Shown: piece after piece, positions 52,368-61,751 of the stretch
Layout: each line of letters starts with the position of its first letter
Numbering within the stretch: position 1 is the stretch's first letter
Origin: Lachnospiraceae bacterium
Lineage (GTDB): Bacteria > Bacillota > Clostridia > Lachnospirales > Anaerotignaceae
Direction of reading: 5' to 3'
Assembly (NCBI GenBank): GCA_003543235.1
Contig: DPJA01000020.1
Coordinates: 1-64,000 of the forward strand
DNA length: 64,000 nucleotides
The notes under the pieces: model-generated
What the model saw: the letters and a program-made list of their open reading frames with translations, nothing else
Database searches by the model: none
What the model was told of the DNA's origin: nothing
Position numbers and translations under genes: made by a program

Positions 52368-52410
52368 AGAGCATATCACCTTTAAAATTTAGTGAATGCT
52401 CTATTTTTTA
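52368..52410 (+). terminator. terminator of the NUDIX gene
   Basis: AGAGCAT with inner CAC pairs with GTG and ATGCTCT, followed by ATTTTTTA. It overlaps the end of the convergent tautomerase gene. Confidence 0.88.
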
Positions 52411-52767
52411 TATTTCACTTGCTACAAAGCCACCCTTAACACCCCAGTTTTCTGCTGGTTGCTCGTTAAGAAAGATAAAAACATTTTCTCTTTTGAAAAG
52501 CGTTTTTTCTTCTATGGCAGTAGTTATAGATTTATAAAGGTCACGCTTAAACTCTGATTCTCTACCTTTTATGAGCTGAATTTCTATAAAAACCTCATAT
52601 GGGTCGTTAAGTTCAAATAAATCTTGATCATAGCGGATAACTTTTATGTTACGATCTGTAGATTTAAGGTTAAAAGCGTTTTTAACTTCCTCCATAACTA
52701 TGTTTTTTATTGTAACAGCAGTTTCGATTTTCCATTTGTTTCCCATTTCTATTGTAATTACAGGCAT
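52408..52767 (-). CDS. tautomerase family protein
   Basis: The 119-residue protein begins MPVITIEMGN, so Pro2 becomes the N-terminal catalytic base after Met removal, as in 4-oxalocrotonate tautomerases. It is about twice the length of a single 4-OT unit, consistent with a duplicated fold of the Tautomerase_2 kind. The substrate is unknown. The ATG at 52767 follows GGAGGTG. Confidence 0.75.
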   Translation of the reverse strand: MPVITIEMGNKWKIETAVTIKNIVMEEVKNAFNLKSTDRNIKVIRYDQDLFELNDPYEVFIEIQLIKGRESEFKRDLYKSITTAIEEKTLFKRENVFIFLNEQPAENWGVKGGFVASEI

Positions 52768-52876
52768 ACAAAAGCACCTCCTCTTATAATTTATTCTATA
52801 GCAAATTTTCTGATTTGTCCACAGTTTGACAAAATTGTCAGCTACTTTTAACATTTAACATTCCTGAAAAAAGGAT

Positions 52877-52904
52877 TTGACAATAAAATGTAGTATTATA
52901 TATA
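52877..52904 (+). promoter_or_regulatory. promoter of the dGTPase gene
   Basis: A consensus TTGACA is spaced by 16 bases from TATATA, about 35 bases ahead of the start. Confidence 0.7.
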
Positions 52905-52940
52905 TATAAGTTATTTGTTTGCAGAAGGGAGGTTTTTACT

Positions 52941-53948
52941 ATGGAATTAAGAACTGAACAGGAAGAACAGGAGTTTATGATTCTTGGGGAGTTTGCGGCA
53001 AAAAGCAGTCTTTCAAAGGGAAGAGAGCGTGAGGAGGAAAAATGCGACATACGAACTGATTTTCAACGTGACCGAGATAGAATTATTCATTGTAAAGCCT
53101 TCAGACGGCTTAAGCACAAAACACAGGTATTTATTTCACCAGAGGGTGACCACTATAGAACACGCCTTACTCACACCCTTGAAGTTTCTCAGATTGCACG
53201 AACTATTGCACGTGCACTTCATCTTAACGAGGATTTAACAGAGGCAATAGCGTTAGGCCATGATTTGGGACATACTCCTTTTGGACACGCAGGCGAAAGT
53301 GCATTGGACAGACTTTGCTCTAAAGGATTTGAACATTGCAACCAAAGCCTTAGAGTTGTTGACAGGCTTGAAAAAGATGGAAATGGCCTTAATCTTACAT
53401 GGGAGGTTCGTGATGGGATACTTAATCACCGAACAAAAGGCAGCCCATCAACCATGGAGGGCAAGGTTGTTCAACTTTCCGATAAAATTGCGTACATAAA
53501 CCATGATATTGATGATGCTATAAGGGCAGGAGTTTTAGAAGAAAATGCCATACCAAAGGAAATTGTGGAAGTTATAGGCGGTACCAGCAGCGAAAGAATT
53601 AATACCATGATTAGAGATACTTTAATAAATAGTTTTGGCATAAATGATATTAAAATGAGTGACAAAATGAAAAAAAGTATGGGAAAATTAAGAAGCTTTA
53701 TGTTTACCCATGTATATACCGACCAACGTGCAACCCGTGAAGGGGAAAAAGTGGACGGTATGCTGACTGACCTTTTTAAATACTACATGGAAAATCCATA
53801 TAAAACTGAAAGGGAATTTGTGGAGCTTATAAAAAGTGGTGAAGATGTAGAAACTGTTGTATGTGATTACATTGCGTGTATGACCGACAGATATGCAATT
53901 GCAGTTTACACAAAGCTTTTTATACCCACTTCTTGGAATATTTACTAA
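52941..53948 (+). CDS. dgt: dGTPase-like HD-domain triphosphohydrolase
   Basis: The 335-residue protein has the HD metal motifs in RTRLTHTLEVSQIARTIA, GHDLGHTPFGHAGE and the LSDKIAYINHDIDDAI helix. It hydrolyses dNTPs to nucleoside and triphosphate. It directly precedes dnaG and rpoD, an order common in clostridia. The ATG follows GGGAGG. The N-terminus is slightly longer than the minimal family domain. Confidence 0.92.
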   Translation: MELRTEQEEQEFMILGEFAAKSSLSKGREREEEKCDIRTDFQRDRDRIIHCKAFRRLKHKTQVFISPEGDHYRTRLTHTLEVSQIARTIARALHLNEDLTEAIALGHDLGHTPFGHAGESALDRLCSKGFEHCNQSLRVVDRLEKDGNGLNLTWEVRDGILNHRTKGSPSTMEGKVVQLSDKIAYINHDIDDAIRAGVLEENAIPKEIVEVIGGTSSERINTMIRDTLINSFGINDIKMSDKMKKSMGKLRSFMFTHVYTDQRATREGEKVDGMLTDLFKYYMENPYKTEREFVELIKSGEDVETVVCDYIACMTDRYAIAVYTKLFIPTSWNIY

Positions 53949-54036
53949 AAAAGTTGCTGTTTTTTTATAAAAATAGCAGAAAAATAAAGGATTTAGGACT
54001 TTTTTGTAGAAATTATATAAGTAAGGAGAGACCGAT

Positions 54037-55821
54037 ATGTTTTATTCCCAGGAACTAGTTGAAGAAGTACGTACACAAAATGATATAGTGGAAGTTATTT
54101 CCTCATACATTCCTCTTAAGCAAAAGGGAGGCTCATACTTCGGTCTATGTCCGTTCCATAATGAGGGAACACCATCATTTTCTGTAAGTGCTGAAAAGCA
54201 GCTTTACTACTGTTTTGGATGTGGTGCGGCAGGCAATGTTATCAGCTTTATTATGCAGATGGAAAATTGTGATTTTGTTGAAGCTATAAAACGCCTTGCT
54301 GATAGAGCTAATATAGCCATTGCTGAAACAGAATATACAAAGGAAACGGCAGAAGAAGAAAAACTTAGAGCAGACCTATTTGAAATACATAATGTGGCAG
54401 GACGGTTTTACTACGAGGTTTTACAGGCAGAGGAGGGAAAGAACGCTCTTGACTACCTTGAAAAAAGACAAGTAAGCCTAGCGACCCAAAGAAAATTTGG
54501 TCTTGGTTATGCACCGTTGGGCAAGGACAGGCTGTATAATGTGCTGAAAGAAAAAGGCTTTAGTGTTAAGGCCATGATAAAAAGCGGACTTGTAATGGAA
54601 AATAAATATGGGAAAGACTATCACGATAGGTTCTATGGACGACTGATGTTTCCTATTTTTGACGTGCAGGGCAGGGTTATTGGTTTTGGCGGAAGAATTA
54701 TGGAAAAAGGTGAACCTAAATATCTAAATTCTCCTGAAACGCCTCTTTTTAACAAAAAGCGTACCCTATATGGGCTTAATTTTGCAAGAAGCAGCAAGAA
54801 AAAAGAGATTATACTTGTTGAAGGCTACATGGACATGATTACTATTTATCAAGCTGGTTTTCACAATGTAGCGGCATCACTTGGCACTGCATTTAATGCT
54901 GAGCATGCTAAACTTCTGAAGAAATTTGTTACGGATATTATACTTATTTTTGATAGTGATACGGCAGGGGAAACTGCGGCTTTGCGTGCTATACCAATTT
55001 TGGTTAGTGCTGGCTTCAGAGTTAGGGTGCTACAGGTGCCAAACGGAAAAGACCCAGATGAATTTATTAAGCAAAAAGGTTTTCTGGAATTTAGTAAGTT
55101 GTTGGTTAATGCAAAAAGCTATATGGCTTTTCAGATAGATTGCAGTAAAAAGAAGTACAATATGGAAAATATTGAGCAAAAAATGCTTTTTACCAAGGAA
55201 TCGGCACAAATGCTTGCAAAGCTAGATTCACCTATAGAGCGTGATGTGTATACAAAGGAAATATCTGCGGAAACAGGTATTGCAGAAGACGCAATTATTG
55301 ATGAAATAATAAAAATAAAAGGAAATGATGATGCACAGTTTGTAAAGGAAGCAGAAAAGAAACGTGTGCGGATGTATGCAGACAAAACTGTGGGGGAACA
55401 AATCAAAAAATCTAAAGGCTTATATGAGGCACAGAGGAATATAATATATATCTGTGCAACGAAGAAAGAAATATACGACAAAATTAAGTTGCACCTTAAA
55501 GCAGATGACTTTATTGATGAGGAGTATAAAAGGTTAGCAGAAATTGTGTTTGATGCTGCCGAAAAAGGCGTAACTATTTTTCCAGCAGAGGCAGTAAATT
55601 ATTTTCACACACCTGAGGCACAAAAAAAGGTGGCAGAGGTTTTTGCTATTAAATTTAAATATGATGGATTAAACGAGTTAGAAAAAGCAGTTAATGAGGA
55701 AATAAGATTGATTAAAAGAACAAAGGCAGATGCACTGGCGGCTACGGCTACATCAATTGAAGACTTGAATACACTTATGGAGGTAAAAAAACAGTTGGAT
55801 AAACTTTATATTACTCTTTAA
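54037..55821 (+). CDS. dnaG: DNA primase
   Basis: The 594-residue enzyme makes RNA primers for replication. Zinc ligands C38, H41, C59 and C62 (CPFHNEGTPSFS, YYCFGCGAAGN) form the CHC2 domain, followed by the catalytic core with FGLGYAP, FGGRIM and KYLNSPET, the TOPRIM motif LVEGYMDMI near residue 262 with DSDTAGETAALR, and a C-terminal helicase-binding region. The ATG follows AAGGAGAG. It belongs to the dgt-dnaG-rpoD-trmK-nif3 group. Confidence 0.96.
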   Translation: MFYSQELVEEVRTQNDIVEVISSYIPLKQKGGSYFGLCPFHNEGTPSFSVSAEKQLYYCFGCGAAGNVISFIMQMENCDFVEAIKRLADRANIAIAETEYTKETAEEEKLRADLFEIHNVAGRFYYEVLQAEEGKNALDYLEKRQVSLATQRKFGLGYAPLGKDRLYNVLKEKGFSVKAMIKSGLVMENKYGKDYHDRFYGRLMFPIFDVQGRVIGFGGRIMEKGEPKYLNSPETPLFNKKRTLYGLNFARSSKKKEIILVEGYMDMITIYQAGFHNVAASLGTAFNAEHAKLLKKFVTDIILIFDSDTAGETAALRAIPILVSAGFRVRVLQVPNGKDPDEFIKQKGFLEFSKLLVNAKSYMAFQIDCSKKKYNMENIEQKMLFTKESAQMLAKLDSPIERDVYTKEISAETGIAEDAIIDEIIKIKGNDDAQFVKEAEKKRVRMYADKTVGEQIKKSKGLYEAQRNIIYICATKKEIYDKIKLHLKADDFIDEEYKRLAEIVFDAAEKGVTIFPAEAVNYFHTPEAQKKVAEVFAIKFKYDGLNELEKAVNEEIRLIKRTKADALAATATSIEDLNTLMEVKKQLDKLYITL

Positions 55822-55889
55822 GCGTGGCATTTGTATAAACAACCGTCAGTTAGGATAGAATTTATGATAATTGGAAAGGAAGGATTATA

Positions 55890-56963
55890 TTGAAATCCCC
55901 GGAGGAAAACACTTTATTAATACGCTTAAAAGAACTTGTTTCAATCGGCAAAAAGAAAAAAGGCGTACTTGAATACAAAGAAATTATGGACTATTTGGGA
56001 GAGATAGAGCTTGAGGCAGACCAGATAGACAAGATATATGAATATTTTGAGGGACAGGGCATTGACATACTTGGTGCAATTGAGCTTGAGGAAGAGGTTG
56101 AAAAGGAAATTGACCTCTCATTACCTGAAGGGATAAATATTGATGACCCTGTTCGTATGTATCTTAAAGAAATTGGTAAGGTACCATTGCTTAGTGCAGA
56201 AGAGGAAATTAGTCTTGCCAAAAGAATGGAAGATGGCGACGAAATTGCAAAGAAAAAACTTGCTGAAGCCAATCTTCGTTTGGTTGTTAGTATCGCAAAA
56301 AGATATGTGGGCAGAGGTATGCTTTTTCTTGACCTTATTCAAGAGGGAAACCTTGGTCTTATTAAAGCAGTAGAAAAATTCGACTATACTAAGGGTTACA
56401 AATTTAGCACCTACGCAACATGGTGGATTAGACAGGCTATTACCAGAGCCATTGCCGACCAAGCCAGAACTATACGTATACCTGTGCATATGGTTGAAAC
56501 TATAAATAAGCTTATACGAATTTCTCGTCAGCTTATACAAGAACTTGGACGTGAACCAAGTGCAGATGAGCTAGCTGTTGAAATGGATATGCCTGTTGAC
56601 AAGGTACGTGAAATAATGAAAATTGCACAGGAGCCAGTATCTCTTGAAACACCTATTGGCGAGGAAGAAGACAGCCACTTGGGTGATTTTATACCTGATG
56701 ACGACATACCAGCACCGGCTGAAGCTGCAGCGTTTACACTTCTTAAAGAACAGCTTATAGAAGTATTGGATACGTTGACCGATAGAGAAGAAAAAGTTCT
56801 TAGGTTACGTTTTGGTCTTGATGATGGCAGAGCACGAACCCTTGAAGAGGTTGGCAAGGAATTTAACGTAACTAGAGAGCGAATAAGGCAGATTGAAGCC
56901 AAAGCACTTAGGAAGTTAAGGCATCCTAGCCGAAGCAAGAAGCTTAAGGATTATTTAGAGTAA
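55890..56963 (+). CDS. rpoD: primary sigma factor RpoD (SigA)
   Basis: The 357-residue housekeeping factor has region 1.2 (DDPVRMYLKEIGKVPLLSAEEE), region 2 with KFSTYATWWIRQAITRAIADQ, region 3, and region 4 with LRFGLDDGRARTLEEVGKEF and RIRQIEAKALRKLRHP. Its expected -10 and -35 specificity matches the promoters seen in this window. TTG start after GAAAGGAAGG. A terminator follows. Confidence 0.96.
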   Translation: MKSPEENTLLIRLKELVSIGKKKKGVLEYKEIMDYLGEIELEADQIDKIYEYFEGQGIDILGAIELEEEVEKEIDLSLPEGINIDDPVRMYLKEIGKVPLLSAEEEISLAKRMEDGDEIAKKKLAEANLRLVVSIAKRYVGRGMLFLDLIQEGNLGLIKAVEKFDYTKGYKFSTYATWWIRQAITRAIADQARTIRIPVHMVETINKLIRISRQLIQELGREPSADELAVEMDMPVDKVREIMKIAQEPVSLETPIGEEEDSHLGDFIPDDDIPAPAEAAAFTLLKEQLIEVLDTLTDREEKVLRLRFGLDDGRARTLEEVGKEFNVTRERIRQIEAKALRKLRHPSRSKKLKDYLE

Positions 56964-56973
56964 AAAAGAGAGA

Positions 56974-57004
56974 GCCGTGTGCAGTTGAATTGCATACGGC
57001 TTTT
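56974..57004 (+). terminator. terminator of rpoD
   Basis: GCCGTGTGCA pairs with TGCATACGGC with one G-U pair and is followed by TTTT. Confidence 0.88.
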
Positions 57005-57073
57005 ATGTTGTATTTTTTGGATATAGGGGTTAAAATGGAACTTTAAAGTAAATAACAAACTAAGAGGTATGAT

Positions 57074-57769
57074 ATGGAAATTTCAAAAAGACTTAAAACG
57101 GTGGCAGGTGAGGTTAGATACAGAACTGTCGCAGATATAGGCACAGACCATGGCTATGTGCCTATTTATCTTGTAAAAAATAAACTTGCAGATATGGCTA
57201 TAGCGTGTGATATAAACAAAGGACCAATTTTAAAAGCGAAACAAAACATCGAGGGAAACTGCCTTAATAGTCAAATAGAAACACGCCTTGGCAGTGGACT
57301 TATTCCTATAGCGGTTGGTGAAGTTGAAACAGCAGTTATTGCGGGCATGGGCGGTATGCTTACTACAGAGATACTTAAAGCAAGTAGTGATGTTGTACAA
57401 AGCCTTAAACAGCTGGTTTTACAGCCCCAGCTGGATATTGATAGTGTTCGTAAATATATCCATAGCATAGGGTTTAAAATAGAAAATGAGGAAATGCTTA
57501 TTGACGAAGGAAAGTATTATACCGTTATTAATGCAGTACATGGTGAAGACAAGCATTATAATAAATGTCAATATATGTTTGGCAAAATTAATCTTGATAA
57601 AAAGTGTAGTACATTGAAAAAATATTTGATACATAGGCTTGGCAAGCTTACAAAAATTAAAGTTGGGCTTGAAAAGGCAGGCACTGAGAATTCTATAAAA
57701 AAACTAAGTGAAATAGAAAAGGACATACTGGTTTTTGAGGAGGCATTAAAAACATATGAAATGCAGTGA
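57074..57769 (+). CDS. trmK: tRNA (adenine(22)-N(1))-methyltransferase
   Basis: The 231-residue Rossmann methyltransferase has TVADIGTDHGYVPIYLV (SAM site), CDINKGPILKAKQNI, AGMGGMLTTEIL and LQPQLDIDSVRKYI. TrmK methylates A22 in bacterial tRNAs. It overlaps the next gene by 14 bases; the pair rpoD-trmK is conserved in Firmicutes. The ATG follows AGAGG. Confidence 0.93.
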   Translation: MEISKRLKTVAGEVRYRTVADIGTDHGYVPIYLVKNKLADMAIACDINKGPILKAKQNIEGNCLNSQIETRLGSGLIPIAVGEVETAVIAGMGGMLTTEILKASSDVVQSLKQLVLQPQLDIDSVRKYIHSIGFKIENEEMLIDEGKYYTVINAVHGEDKHYNKCQYMFGKINLDKKCSTLKKYLIHRLGKLTKIKVGLEKAGTENSIKKLSEIEKDILVFEEALKTYEMQ

Positions 57770-58547
57770 CTTGATAAACGAACTGGAAAATTTTGCACCT
57801 ATGTACCTTGCAGAAAATTGGGACAACATAGGATTAATTTTGGGCGATACTGAGAATGATATAAAAAAAATACTTGTGGCATTGGATGCTACTGAAGAAG
57901 TTATCAATGAAGCAATAGCTGTTGGGGCGGATATAATAATAACTCACCATCCAATGATTTTTAGTGGTGTAAAAAAGATTACAAACCAAACGGCAATGGG
58001 TGTTAAGATTAGAAAGCTTATAAAAAACAATATTGCACATTTTGCAATGCACACAAATCTGGATATTGCCTTTGGTGGCACAAATGATGAACTAGCACGT
58101 ATTGCAGGGCTTAATGATATTGAAGTTTTAAGAAAAAGTTGCCAGCAAGATGGTAAGGATAATGGTCTTGGGCGTATAGGGAATTTGAAAAAAGAAACAA
58201 ATTTTCGCAACTTTGCACGTATACTTAAAAAGGAACTTAACCTTGATACCTTGCGTGTGGTTGGTGACACAGAAAAAATTGTAAAACGTGTGGGGCTATG
58301 CACGGGCAGCGGCTTTGAATTTATGGAGGATGCCATAGAAAAAGGTGCAGATGTATACATTACTGGTGACCTTAGATACCATGAAAGTCAAAAAGCACAA
58401 GATGCTGGAATTTGCGTTATAGATGTAACACACTATGCCGGCGAAAATATAATTGTTCCAGTAATTTGCAGATATTTGAATGGATTGGAAAAAGGCATAG
58501 AAGTTATACAGACATCAGTTGACGGACAGGTGTTTACAGAACTTTAG
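57756..58547 (+). CDS. Nif3-like dinuclear metal center protein
   Basis: The 263-residue protein has the family motifs AENWDNIGLILGD, THHPMIFSG, HFAMHTNLDIAFGGTND, CTGSGFEF, TGDLRYHESQKAQDAG and VTHYAGE. These place His and Glu residues around two metals in a ring-shaped hexamer. A GTP cyclohydrolase-like or metal-chaperone role has been suggested, but it is unsettled. It is translationally coupled to trmK. Confidence 0.93.
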   Translation: MKCSDLINELENFAPMYLAENWDNIGLILGDTENDIKKILVALDATEEVINEAIAVGADIIITHHPMIFSGVKKITNQTAMGVKIRKLIKNNIAHFAMHTNLDIAFGGTNDELARIAGLNDIEVLRKSCQQDGKDNGLGRIGNLKKETNFRNFARILKKELNLDTLRVVGDTEKIVKRVGLCTGSGFEFMEDAIEKGADVYITGDLRYHESQKAQDAGICVIDVTHYAGENIIVPVICRYLNGLEKGIEVIQTSVDGQVFTEL

Positions 58548-58561
58548 TAAGGAGGAGAATC

Positions 58562-60226
58562 ATGGCAAAGAATATTAAAGCTAGAGTAATGGGAGAGAAC
58601 ATTACAATTGAACAGGGAACAACATTTGAAGAATTGAGCAAAATATATGCAGATAGATATGAAGCTCCGATTATGTTAGCCCAAAGCGGAAATATACTTT
58701 ATGAACTTGCAGATTCTGTTAAGGATGGAATGGAAATTGAGTTTTTAGAACTTACAAATCCCGATGGAATAAAGGTTTATGGAAGAAGCATTTCATTTCT
58801 TATGATTAAAGCGGTGAAGGACTTGTTTGGCATGGATACGCCAGTGGTTATTGAACATTCCATAAACAGTAATTATTATTGTGAAATACGTAAGGCTGAA
58901 ATCAAAATTAATGATGATTGTTTGAACAAAATTAAAACACGGATGAGAGAGATTGTTTTAGAAAACATCCCTATTGAAAAAGTGACAATGTCACGAGATG
59001 AATCAATTGAAATGTCGCTTAAATTTGGAATGGATGACAAAGCAAGGCTTTTTAGGTATAGACGTGCATCCAATGTAAATATGTATAATATGAATGGGTT
59101 TTATGATTATTTTTATGGGTACATGGTTCCTAGTACAGGGTATTTGGACAAATTTGATATTGTTGCATATGAAAGAGGATTCTTAATTTTGTTTCCTGAT
59201 GTTAAAAATCTTGATAAATTAGAAGAATATCAAAGATTTGATAAAATATCTAAGGTATTTATGGAACAAATGGAATGGTGCAAACTTATGGATGTTGAAA
59301 ATGTAGCAGATTTAAACGACCTTATTGTTAATGGCGGGTTTGGTGAACTTGTACTTATTAATGAGGCCTTACATGAAAAGAAAATAGCACATATAGCAGA
59401 TATTATTACCGAAAGAAAAGGCAAAATAAAGCTGGTTGTTATTGCTGGACCATCATCATCGGGTAAAACAACTTTTGCACAAAGGCTATGTGTTCAGCTT
59501 AGAGTAAATGGAATTATACCTCACACCATTAGTCTTGATGATTATTTTATTGAAAGAGAAAAAACGCCGTTGGATGAGGATGGAAAGCCTGATTTCGAAA
59601 ATATAAATGCACTGGACCTTGACCTGTTTAATAAAAATTTGAATGGGCTTGTAAAGGGTGAGCGAGTTGAAATACCAAGCTACAACTTTGTGCTGGGCAA
59701 GCGTGAATACAAGGGAAGATATTTGCAACTGCAAAAGGATGAAATTATTGTTATTGAAGGTATACATGGACTTAATGACCAGCTTACAAAGGCTATTGAA
59801 AGTAAAAATAAATTTCGCATTTTTATAAGTGCTATGACACAGTTAAATATAGATGACCATAACCGAATTTCAACATCAGATAGTAGACTTATAAGGCGAA
59901 TAGTACGTGACCATCAGTTCAGAGGCAACGATGCAGCAACAACTATAGATAGCTGGGCAAGCGTTAAACGTGGTGAGGAAAATAATATTTTTCCATATCA
60001 GGAAAATGCTGACGTTATGTTTAATTCTGCAACTATTTATGAGCTTAGTGTGCTTAAAGCGTATATTGAGCCACTGTTGTTTAAAATTGACAGAAGTATG
60101 CCACAGTATATTATGGCAAAGCGAATTATAAAGTTTTTGGATTATTTTTTACCTGTAAATAGTGGATGTATACCTAATAATTCTATAATTAAAGAGTTTG
60201 TGGGCGGGAGCGTTTTCAGGGTCTGA
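58562..60226 (+). CDS. uridine kinase-like nucleoside kinase with TGS/SAD-like N-terminus
   Basis: The 554-residue protein has an N-terminal TGS-like fold (1-65, GENITIEQGTTFEELSKIY), a threonyl-tRNA-synthetase-SAD-like middle (about 70-250), and a uridine kinase domain with P-loop VVIAGPSSSGKTTFAQRL (292-309), SLDDYFIERE and VIEGIHGLN. Such fusions are standard in Firmicutes and have nucleoside kinase or related activity. The ATG follows GGAGGAG. It ends just before the rnpB promoter. Confidence 0.9.
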   Translation: MAKNIKARVMGENITIEQGTTFEELSKIYADRYEAPIMLAQSGNILYELADSVKDGMEIEFLELTNPDGIKVYGRSISFLMIKAVKDLFGMDTPVVIEHSINSNYYCEIRKAEIKINDDCLNKIKTRMREIVLENIPIEKVTMSRDESIEMSLKFGMDDKARLFRYRRASNVNMYNMNGFYDYFYGYMVPSTGYLDKFDIVAYERGFLILFPDVKNLDKLEEYQRFDKISKVFMEQMEWCKLMDVENVADLNDLIVNGGFGELVLINEALHEKKIAHIADIITERKGKIKLVVIAGPSSSGKTTFAQRLCVQLRVNGIIPHTISLDDYFIEREKTPLDEDGKPDFENINALDLDLFNKNLNGLVKGERVEIPSYNFVLGKREYKGRYLQLQKDEIIVIEGIHGLNDQLTKAIESKNKFRIFISAMTQLNIDDHNRISTSDSRLIRRIVRDHQFRGNDAATTIDSWASVKRGEENNIFPYQENADVMFNSATIYELSVLKAYIEPLLFKIDRSMPQYIMAKRIIKFLDYFLPVNSGCIPNNSIIKEFVGGSVFRV

Positions 60227-60251
60227 CAGTGAAGTGTGTGGTTAAAACACA

Positions 60252-60280
60252 TTGACAGTAAAAAATAAATATGATATATT
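60252..60280 (+). promoter_or_regulatory. promoter of rnpB
   Basis: A consensus TTGACA and TATATT are spaced by 17 bases, so transcription would start at about the first base of the RNA. Confidence 0.85.
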
Positions 60281-60287
60281 CTTTTAA

Positions 60288-60621
60288 GTGAGTAAGCCAG
60301 ACGGTCGCCTGTAACAGGGAGGAAAGTCCGGGCTTCGTAGAGCAATGGTGCCGGCTAACGACCGGTGGAGGCGACTCTAAGGACAGTGCAACAGAAATAA
60401 ACCGCCATATCTTTTGGTATGGTAAGGATGGAAAGGTGAGGTAAGAGCTCACCGCTTTGCCGGTAACGGCATTGGCTCTGTAAACCCCACCTGAAGCAAG
60501 ACCTATTAAAGCGTTTTGGAGCTGCTCGTTCCGCTTTGGCATGGTCGCATGATGACATCGGTAACGATGTACCAAGATAGATGACCGTTTAACACAGAAC
60601 CCGGCTTATAGACTTGCTCAC
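60288..60621 (+). ncRNA. rnpB: RNase P RNA
   Basis: The 334-nt RNA has the universal landmarks in order: P1 GTGAGTAAG at the 5' end paired with CTTGCTCAC at the 3' end, GAGGAAAGTCCGGGC, ACAGAAA, GGTAAGAGCTCACC, and the terminal GATAGATGACCG with ACAGAACCCGGCTTA. It is the catalytic part of RNase P for tRNA 5' processing. Confidence 0.96.
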
Positions 60622-60671
60622 GATTCATGAAGTTTAAAATCTCTTGTTCACAAGGGGTTGCAAGTATTTAG

Positions 60672-60741
60672 CCTCCATTCTAAGAACTAGGCATAGTATA
60701 GTTGTTTTTACTAGGTTTGTTCTTATAATTGGAGGTTTTTT
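60672..60741 (+). terminator. terminator-like hairpin that contains the recombinase ribosome site
   Basis: CCTCCATTCTAAGAAC (60672-60687) pairs, with a bulge and one mismatch, with GTTCTTATAATTGGAGG (60719-60735), followed by six T residues and the recombinase ATG two bases later. The GGAGG ribosome site is therefore in the 3' arm. It may end rnpB read-through and hold the recombinase silent. Confidence 0.65.
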
Positions 60742-60742
60742 C

Positions 60743-61687
60743 ATGCAAAAAATTAGGATTTCAAGCAAAAAAAATGAAGTAAAAAGTATTCAAGAAGGAA
60801 TTTTAGAGTTCCAAAAAAACTGTAATGCAAGGAATTTAAGCCCGTACACAATGAAATATTATTCTGGATTGTTTCATATCATGGAATTATTTACATCACT
60901 AGATGAAACAGCTATAAATGATATTGATGAGGATTATGTGTATGATTTTATTAATTTCTTAAAGGATAGTAGAAATGTAGCTGATACAACAGTGGTCAGC
61001 TATCTAAAGGGATTAAAGACACTTTTATATTTCTTTATGAGAAAAGAGTATGTAGATAAATTTCATATTTATATTCCATCGGCAGATAAGCCATTAAAAG
61101 ATGTTTACACTTTGGCAGAACTACAATTATTACTCAAAAAACCCAACACTAAGAAATGTAGTTTTCCTACGTATAGAAGTTGGGCTATGATAGTTTATTT
61201 TATTGGTACAGGGCAACGTCTAAGGACAGTATTAAATATTAAATTAAAGGATGTTGATTTAGAAAACAATCTTGTAAAACTTACAGCAGTTAAAAATAGA
61301 AAACAAACAATATTACCACTTTCATCACAGGTTGTTGAAGCCATAAACGAATATCTTAAATTTAGAGATGGAAAAGAAGATGATTATTTATTCTGTAAAT
61401 GGGATGGTTTACAGCTTACTAAAAGAGGGGCAGAAGAAGGAATTACAAGATATAATATATCTAGGGGAGTTGAAAAGACCAGTATTCATGCGTTTAGGCA
61501 TACATTTGCAAAGAATTATCTTATGTCAGGTGGTGACGTATTCAGGCTACAAAAGTTAATGTGCCATAGTGACATAGCAGTAACTAAAGAGTATCTTAAT
61601 TTGACAGTAGATGATTTATCAGTAAACTTGGATTCTCTTACCCCTTTAAAGGATATATCAAATAAAAAAATTAAATTAAAGAAATAA
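60743..61687 (+). CDS. tyrosine-type site-specific recombinase/integrase
   Basis: The 314-residue protein has a SAM-like N-terminal DNA-binding domain (about 15-105, NLSPYTMKYYSGLFHIMELF) and a catalytic domain with Arg in GTGQRLRTVLNIK, HAFRHTFAKN, CHSDIAVTKEYLNL giving the R, HxxR, H and nucleophile Tyr. The ATG at 60743 follows GGAGG, which is buried in the hairpin before it. It stands directly after rnpB and before phage-type genes, so it probably integrated the element there. It has its own terminator. Confidence 0.9.
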   Translation: MQKIRISSKKNEVKSIQEGILEFQKNCNARNLSPYTMKYYSGLFHIMELFTSLDETAINDIDEDYVYDFINFLKDSRNVADTTVVSYLKGLKTLLYFFMRKEYVDKFHIYIPSADKPLKDVYTLAELQLLLKKPNTKKCSFPTYRSWAMIVYFIGTGQRLRTVLNIKLKDVDLENNLVKLTAVKNRKQTILPLSSQVVEAINEYLKFRDGKEDDYLFCKWDGLQLTKRGAEEGITRYNISRGVEKTSIHAFRHTFAKNYLMSGGDVFRLQKLMCHSDIAVTKEYLNLTVDDLSVNLDSLTPLKDISNKKIKLKK

Positions 61688-61691
61688 ACAC

Positions 61692-61731
61692 ATAGGACGG
61701 TAGGCAAAAATGCTTATTGTCCTATTTTTTT
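61692..61731 (+). terminator. terminator of the recombinase gene
   Basis: ATAGGAC pairs with GTCCTAT, with inner pairing GCA/TGC, followed by seven T residues. Confidence 0.82.
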
Positions 61732-61751
61732 ATTTAGAAAGAAGGTATCAT

